From positions 4,243,379 through 4,253,378 of the forward strand of contig CM022679.1 of the NCBI GenBank assembly GCA_012295275.1: 10,000 nucleotides of DNA. The letters are read 5' to 3'. Position numbers and translations under genes: made by a program. Position 1 is the stretch's first letter. The number at the start of each line of letters is the position of its first letter. Of this stretch, positions 1-10,000 are shown in pieces. Under the pieces are notes generated by a model. The model searched no databases. It saw nothing but the letters and a program-made list of their open reading frames with translations, and was not told the origin of the DNA. This DNA is from Chrysomallon squamiferum. Lineage: Eukaryota; Mollusca; Gastropoda; Neomphalida; Peltospiridae.

Positions 1-1069
1 CAAATACCCAATTTCATGTCTGTCATGTTCCGAATCGTCAGAGGATGCAGGTTCGGCTCGATTCAAATCGAATAACAGACAATGTTGTTTCGACTTCCAA
101 CTCTTTATTAAGCAATTTCTCCACTTAATCACGAATTTGTCCGTTGTCCTTATTTTCGAATTTAACTCGTCTTGTGCTCGAAGTTTTCATAATCTCATTT
201 GTGCGGAGACATCGTGTCTGAATGCCATTACAATTTGCTTTTAGTGATTGCATTTTTTGTGTGTGTGTTTGTTTCTAAGTATTTCTATTGCAGAAAACGA
301 CCAGAGCTAACCGTATTAATAACAATCATCATTAAGGGAAAGAAAATGGTACATTACAAACGTAATTATATATTAATTAGAAAGAACGTTTGTATCTCTG
401 AGGATTTTGGCGTTATTCCATTTGTTTTTATAATAATGTTTCCATTGTTTATCCATCAGACTCAGAACGTATCAGTAGTATTTTTTTTGTAACCTCGGTA
501 TTATACGGTGAATCATTACGACTAGTTCTAATAAGGAAATAGTATTTTAATGTTTTATAATATGGAAATAACTTCTTAACGACTTCATAATACACGTAAT
601 GCACACCCTTAATAATGCTCGACTAATAAAATAAAAATACACATATTAAGACATTCATAGTTTAGTACTACCGTTTTCAAAACTTCGCCCCTACAGAAAT
701 TTCATGGTGCAAGAATATTCTTTACAGAAACTGTTTCTAAGAATATTCACTTTGAGAATATCTATTTAATGTGTACCCTTTCTATGAATACACGTTTTTT
801 TTTTTTCTAGGAAATTGTTTTGTATTACCATGCAAATTAGTTACCCTGCAAAAATACGAAAACTATGTAATCTTAACTGTTCCTATCTTCGTTTGATTAT
901 TAGAAGAAAACAAGAAGAGATGGTTTGCGAATTCGTAGATTTGTTATCTTCTAGAATGCAACATTATCACGTTAAAGGAGAATAGTCGTATAAGTATTAA
1001 CAGTCAGTTTCGTTACCATCATTTTGACCCTTCCCGGATTAACCATCAACAACAAAAGAATACCGATAG
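1..1069. other. AT-rich stretch with no recognised gene
   Basis: The 97-codon frame at 199-492 (+) is rich in Phe, Ile and Val, has no recognisable motif and looks like chance. At the left edge the minus strand is open from 186 to 1 (62 codons, no ATG), with an acidic patch SSDDSEHD; it could be the end of an exon continuing leftward, but support is weak. No RNA gene or mobile-element terminus is visible. Confidence 0.5.
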
Positions 1070-1138
1070 CAACAACAACAACAACAACAATAACAACAAC
1101 AACAACAACAATAATAATAATAACAACAACAACAACAA
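1070..1138 (+). repeat. CAA/TAA compound trinucleotide repeat, 23 units
   Basis: The array parses exactly as (CAA)7 TAA (CAA)6 (TAA)4 (CAA)5 without any phase break. The two unit types differ only by C versus T at the first position, so the pattern looks like point change in one unit followed by local expansion. The Thr-rich and Cys-rich frames across it are artefacts. Confidence 0.95.
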
Positions 1139-1763
1139 GAATTGCAAATCCTTTGTTTTTCCAAATCTTCGCTTATCGTCTCTTCATCGTCAGACCCATA
1201 ATCAATCACTTGAACCTCTTTCATAAGGATACAGTACATTAGTAGCTATTACTGTTAACATTAGCTGTGTATACAGCTAACCTGACTGCAGCAAATGGTG
1301 ATATTCCAGTAGTAATAACACTGAACAAATAATTAACGTTAAGGGAAGATTCCGTGCCGCAGAGGTGAAGCGGAACGTTCTGCGTATTGACTTTACAGCA
1401 AGAAAGACAATGCTGCGGCAATTTACAACGCTGTAAAGAAACTAAATATACCAGCGTCGCTCGAGTAATTGGCAGTCCGTATTAATGGGCTGATTAGTTT
1501 TACAGTGTTTTGTTTTCTTTCTGTGAACCAAGGGAACTGGAAATGTAATTACGTGTGACTTGTTTGCATGTCAAACACATACAAAAACCCCATGAAAACA
1601 CGCGCATCGTTTACTTACAAATGTAGCTGAAACTCGTGGGTTTAAGGACCGACTCTCAAGAATTTTAGAAGCAAAAAGCTGTATGAAAATGAAAAAAGTT
1701 TCCAAAATAATATTCTCCATTATGAGTCTGTCTGTGCATTTATTCGTTTATATTTGTATCTCT
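1139..1763. other. Unassigned AT-rich stretch
   Basis: A short minus-strand frame at 1239-1140 reads MKEVQVIDYGSDDEETISED before running into the CAA array. It is acidic, but lacks a convincing donor or acceptor. The 60-codon minus frame at 1239-1421 has no recognisable features. Nothing else is supported. Confidence 0.5.
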
Positions 1764-1966
1764 CTGTGTGTATGTGTTTGAGCACGTGTGTGGAAATGTA
1801 TGTATTAATATGTGTGTACGTATGTGCGTACATATGTGTGTGTATTCACGTATGTATGTATGGATGTGTTTGCATGTGTTTGCGCGCGTGTGTTTAAGAC
1901 GCTCACCCATAAGTACAATCACCCCTCCATCCACACACCCACAGACACACAAATACAGACATACAT
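1764..1966 (+). repeat. Imperfect TG-rich then CA-rich alternating purine-pyrimidine region
   Basis: Positions 1764-1893 are dominated by TG, TGTA and GCGC steps, including tgcgcgcgtgtgt at 1881-1893. Positions 1916-1966 switch to CA-rich sequence (ccacacacccacagacac). The two halves are roughly complementary to each other. Alternating purine-pyrimidine DNA of this kind can adopt Z-form. The frames of 75 and 99 codons across it have cyclic Cys/Val/Met or His/Thr composition and are unlikely to be genes. Confidence 0.8.
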
Positions 1967-2342
1967 ATAATTTATGTTTCAGTGTTTCTACGTAAGAGTG
2001 CGTGCGTATTTCCATGCCTGTAACTATGATATATAACACGAGATTTAATCAGGGAAAGAGAGACGTTAAAGGTAATGCTGATGATTCCACTGACACGAAA
2101 GCCATATAACTTTACACGCAGTGAACAGCGATAGCTAATGTGATTATTTATATGGTAGTTCTGTCATAGCGATATTAATGAAAGTTTGTCTGTCTGTACC
2201 ACGAGAATATCAAAATCGATCGAATCAAACAGCAACGCGGAATATGTATATCAAAGGTGGCGATTTTTCATAGTTCTGACAATGGTGGTCAATTAAAACT
2301 GAAGACATAACGCGTTGGTTTTCAAGGCAAGACTGAGCGCGT
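1967..2342. other. Unassigned stretch
   Basis: This is non-repetitive DNA between the TG/CA-rich region and the interrupted minus-strand frame. I see no open frame of note, repeat or RNA-like fold here. Confidence 0.45.
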
Positions 2343-2660
2343 TTAGGCAGCGGATTGCTTCTCGCTTTGTTTAATGTTTACTAGAAGACTGGAGATTAAA
2401 CTGAGACAATTAAACGAATACTGCACCGGCAACTGTTCTGTCACTGAAGCACATCTTGTGTACTTGATTATCAGAAACTTCCCAGTCTTCTCGCCAGAGA
2501 TCCTGCGATAAAATACTGATCATAACACAGCACGGCTCCATAACGCTTTATGTATTCCCCCTTCAGCAATATCCTCTATTGACTTGACCCATTTGAAGAG
2601 GTCTCCAATTGATCCACTCTCAGGCCTGACCTTTTCGTTTGGCGCTGGTTTCGACGTCAT
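2343..2660 (-). pseudogene. Possible decayed coding fragment: protein-like frame broken by one TGA
   Basis: On the minus strand an ATG at 2660-2658 opens a 46-codon frame that ends at TGA 2522-2520. The same frame then stays open another 58 codons to TAA at 2345-2343. Its residue mix (Gly, Lys, Glu, Ile, Trp, for example GSIGDLFKWVKSIEDIAEGG) is more protein-like than the low-complexity frames elsewhere, and the DNA is less AT-rich than its surroundings. I do not recognise a family. No strong GT donor lies inside the first segment, so splicing around the TGA is not obvious. It could be a transposon remnant, a separate small ORF, or chance; chance frames of this length are expected in 10 kb. 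Confidence 0.22.

Positions 2661-6286
<3,626 letters not shown>

Positions 6287-6323
<37 letters not shown>
6287..6323 (+). repeat. AAT/ATA trinucleotide microsatellite, about 12 units
   Basis: This is a perfect AAT-type repeat of 37 bp. It lies about 60 bp left of a longer block of degenerate and pure trinucleotide repeats (6385-6622), suggesting one repeat-prone domain. Confidence 0.95.
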
Positions 6324-6384
6324 GCTGTATAATTCGTAGTAATAATTGTATCAGTCCTTCCACATCTTCCACATCTTCCTGCAA

Positions 6385-6500
6385 CTTTTGCTACTACTAC
6401 TACAGCTATTACAACTACTAGTGCAACTTTTATTACCTCTACTACTGCTCTACAGCTACTACTACAGCTTCTTCTATTACTACTATTACCACAATACAAT
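6385..6500 (+). repeat. Degenerate CTA/ACT-rich trinucleotide region
   Basis: Runs such as gctactactactacagc and tctattactactattacc recur with interruptions through this stretch. The motif family (ACT/CTA, with ATT variants) differs from the purer CAA and TAA arrays that follow. It reads as an older, eroded trinucleotide array. It produces Leu-rich and Val/Ala-rich chance frames on the two strands. Confidence 0.7.
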
Positions 6501-6516
6501 AACAAGAACTACAATT

Positions 6517-8337
<1,821 letters not shown>

Positions 8338-8787
8338 TCACAATCTATGACCTTTGGTAAATATAAGCGTCACTCCAAGTACGTTAACAAACACGTAACC
8401 GACGAAAAAGATCCTGTCCACCACGGCAGAAATGATTCTCCACTCTCGAATATTTCTCTCCTTCTCCTCTTTGAGAATCTCGTCATCGCGCAGGTGGTCC
8501 ATGTATTCTCTGATGGCCGAGATGTCCCCGAGGAGGGGATCCGTGGCCGTGGGGACTCTGGCAGGCGAGGGACCCCCGCACGAAGAGTCGTCAGTGCCGA
8601 ACTCGGACTTCGTGTCCACGCCCATGTCGAGCAGGTGGACTCGGGCGAACACCGTCTCCGAGTCTGATTTGTCTTCTATCGCCGTCACGTACGAGGACCA
8701 CGTCTTCTTCGGCGTCGTCACGTTCGTGGTGGTTTCGATCACGTTTTCTCTTATACCCAGGAAACGAGCGAGTCCGTCAATGACGCA
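8338..8787 (-). CDS. C-terminal exon of a nicotinic acetylcholine receptor-like (Cys-loop) channel subunit, partial
   Basis: This is the terminal coding exon (149 codons plus TGA) of a pentameric ligand-gated channel subunit of the plasma membrane. Exon residues 1-15 (CVIDGLARFLGIREN) resemble the amphipathic MX helix that follows M3. Residues 16-87 are a variable Ser/Thr/Asp-rich cytoplasmic linker. Residues 88-114 are a highly charged helix containing HLRDDEILKEEKERNIR, which fits the MA helix. Residues 115-144 hold the nAChR signature EWRIISAVVDRIFF followed by a hydrophobic run, which is M4; six residues (KGHRL ending) remain outside. The E-W-x(7)-D-R pattern at the start of M4 is typical of nicotinic subunits, and much less so of GABA or glycine receptors. 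The exon opens on a codon boundary right after a strong splice acceptor, so the intron is phase 0. The ligand-binding domain, Cys-loop and M1-M3 are not in the window. Ligand and subunit class therefore cannot be decided, and divergent non-cholinergic receptors such as cephalopod chemotactile receptors remain possible. The exon is GC- and CpG-rich compared with its flanks. Confidence 0.87.
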   Translation of the reverse strand, partial: CVIDGLARFLGIRENVIETTTNVTTPKKTWSSYVTAIEDKSDSETVFARVHLLDMGVDTKSEFGTDDSSCGGPSPARVPTATDPLLGDISAIREYMDHLRDDEILKEEKERNIREWRIISAVVDRIFFVGYVFVNVLGVTLIFTKGHRL

Positions 8788-8808
8788 CTGGAAGTGAAAA
8801 AAAAACAA
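8788..8808 (-). other. Splice acceptor (polypyrimidine tract plus CAG) of the channel's last exon
   Basis: Read on the minus strand, this is a T-rich run followed by cacttccag, directly before the TGC codon at 8787-8785. The reading frame stays open a few codons upstream of it (Phe-Phe-Phe-His-Phe-Gln), but only as a translation of the pyrimidine tract. No Met codon lies near the start of the conserved protein. Both points favour an intron boundary over a translation start. Confidence 0.8.
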
Positions 8809-10000
8809 TCAACGAAATGACGTAAGACAGTAAAGAAATATACAAAGAAACTTTTTCATTACTTGTTAACTTTCTATAACTGAATATGGGGGATATCAAA
8901 CGTTTCCTGTGACATATAGTGATGAAAGTGCGTTATATTTGATTATCAGCATCAGAATGTAATTCATAAGACCATCCACTGGCAGACAAATCTCAAGAAA
9001 TTATCGGCTTGAAGAAAAAATGGTTCCAGGCTAGCATGTGACTGTAAATACAGATTGTAAAGATGCACCCAGAAATATAAAAGACAAACATACTTATCAA
9101 TGTATACTGGATTTGAAGTTTAATAGTTTTTATCGAATAATAAGTCAATTTCGTATATACATTTTATAAGTACGGTGAGTATTTTTATTTACTTTTTTCA
9201 CTGAAGATACATAAAAGTTAGTACAGTTATTCAGTTGGTAGATTTTTTGCTGTATTAATTAGTTTTTCAAACATGTCAAGTATGTGTTTCTTTACACTGA
9301 AACCGGTGTGACTGACTGTCATTTGACAAAATAATAGATTTAGTCCTGAAAAATACACTGTACTCAGATTCGTGGATGTTATGGTTCTTCAGTGTGGATC
9401 TCAGAAAGAACAACAAAATGTGTGACAAATAGCAGGTGCAACAACATAATTATACCTTAGAAATGTAAAATAATTGTTTTTCTTTCTTTTTACAGAAGAA
9501 GAAAGTGACGATAACTATAATGAAGGTGAAGAATAAGGAAATAAGAAAAGAAAAAAAACAAACAATAACAACAAGAACAAGGAAAATGACAAGAAAAAGA
9601 AGAAAATAGAAAGAAAAAAGACTTCCTCTTCTTGTTTCTACTACTGTTATTACTCACAATTATATTCATTTCACTTATTTCTGTTATAATGACATTTCTG
9701 TTAAAATTTCAACATTTGACGACATCAGTATACGTAAAAAAAAAATCAATATAAATATTTGTTTTAAAAATAAAACATAACTTACAAATAAAAAAAAAAA
9801 AAGATTAATAACAAGAACTTATTTGATCGAAACCGGTAATTAAGTGTTAGATAAGCATACAACAACAACAACAAAAAAAATAATAATAATACAAGGAAGC
9901 ATATTTTTTACGTAGCCTATCTATAGAAATTCCTTCCTTCCACTTATCATTGAGATTTCTGAGAAAAAAAAATAAATCCGTAACTCTGCGTGGGTTTCAA
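8788..10000 (-). other. Presumed last intron of the channel gene, open at the window edge
   Basis: No exon with the M1-M3 hydrophobic pattern expected just upstream of the MX helix is visible on the minus strand here, so the preceding exon should lie beyond 10000. The stretch is AT-rich with A-runs, a purine-rich block at about 9495-9618 followed by a short pyrimidine-rich patch, and short CAA and AAT runs near 9860-9892. I checked good-looking minus-strand donor motifs such as GTGAGT near 9650 and GTAAGT near 9779. They are not attached to an open frame that resembles a channel. Confidence 0.55.

Noticed and set aside
199-492. 97-codon plus-strand frame rich in hydrophobic residues
   Set aside because: Composition follows the AT-rich DNA (Phe, Ile, Val, Lys). 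No domain or splice signals are visible, and chance frames of this length are expected.
1740-2039. His/Thr-rich and Cys/Val/Met-rich frames over the TG/CA region
   Set aside because: Cyclic residue patterns derived from TGTA and CACA steps; no family recognised.
9901-9970. Possible minus-strand exon after a T-rich tract ending in ctcag (frame reading NLNDKWKEGISIDRL)
   Set aside because: It is short, has no strong donor and lacks the membrane segment expected immediately upstream of the channel's last exon.

Overview
This window looks like animal nuclear DNA, most likely from a mollusc and possibly a cephalopod. It is AT-rich and mostly non-coding. It carries very long pure GA/CT dinucleotide tracts and AAT/CAA trinucleotide arrays. 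Its one convincing protein-coding segment is a spliced exon, with a polypyrimidine tract and AG acceptor immediately upstream. The species guess rests on repeat style and on the nicotinic-receptor-like exon, not on any diagnostic sequence, so treat it as tentative.

The only well-supported gene is on the minus strand at 8338-8787. It is the last coding exon of a Cys-loop ligand-gated channel subunit of the nicotinic acetylcholine receptor (nAChR) type. It encodes the end of the M3-M4 cytoplasmic loop (MX-like helix, variable linker, charged MA helix), the M4 membrane helix and a short tail. The rest of the gene (signal peptide, ligand-binding domain, M1-M3) must lie to the right, beyond position 10000. 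Positions 8788-10000 read as its last intron. A possible 3' UTR runs to an AATAAA at 8162-8167 (minus), which abuts a 126-bp GA tract.

Layout from left to right: 1-1069 AT-rich, no recognisable gene; 1070-1138 CAA/TAA array; 1139-1763 unassigned; 1764-1966 TG-rich then CA-rich alternating purine-pyrimidine DNA; 2343-2660 (minus) a protein-like reading frame broken by one TGA, possibly a decayed coding fragment; 3068-3187 (GA)60; 3188-5147 unassigned; 5148-5250 GA tract; 5251-6286 unassigned; 6287-6622 trinucleotide block; 7208-7328 CT tract; 8034-8159 CT tract; 8162-8787 the channel exon and its 3' flank; 8788-10000 intron.

The most unusual architecture is the set of four pure GA/CT tracts of 103-126 bp. 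The two on the left have purines on the + strand and the two on the right have pyrimidines, so they form nested inverted-repeat arms. I see no operon, RNA gene, CRISPR array or intact transposon. Most open frames in the window are produced by simple repeats or by chance in AT-rich DNA.
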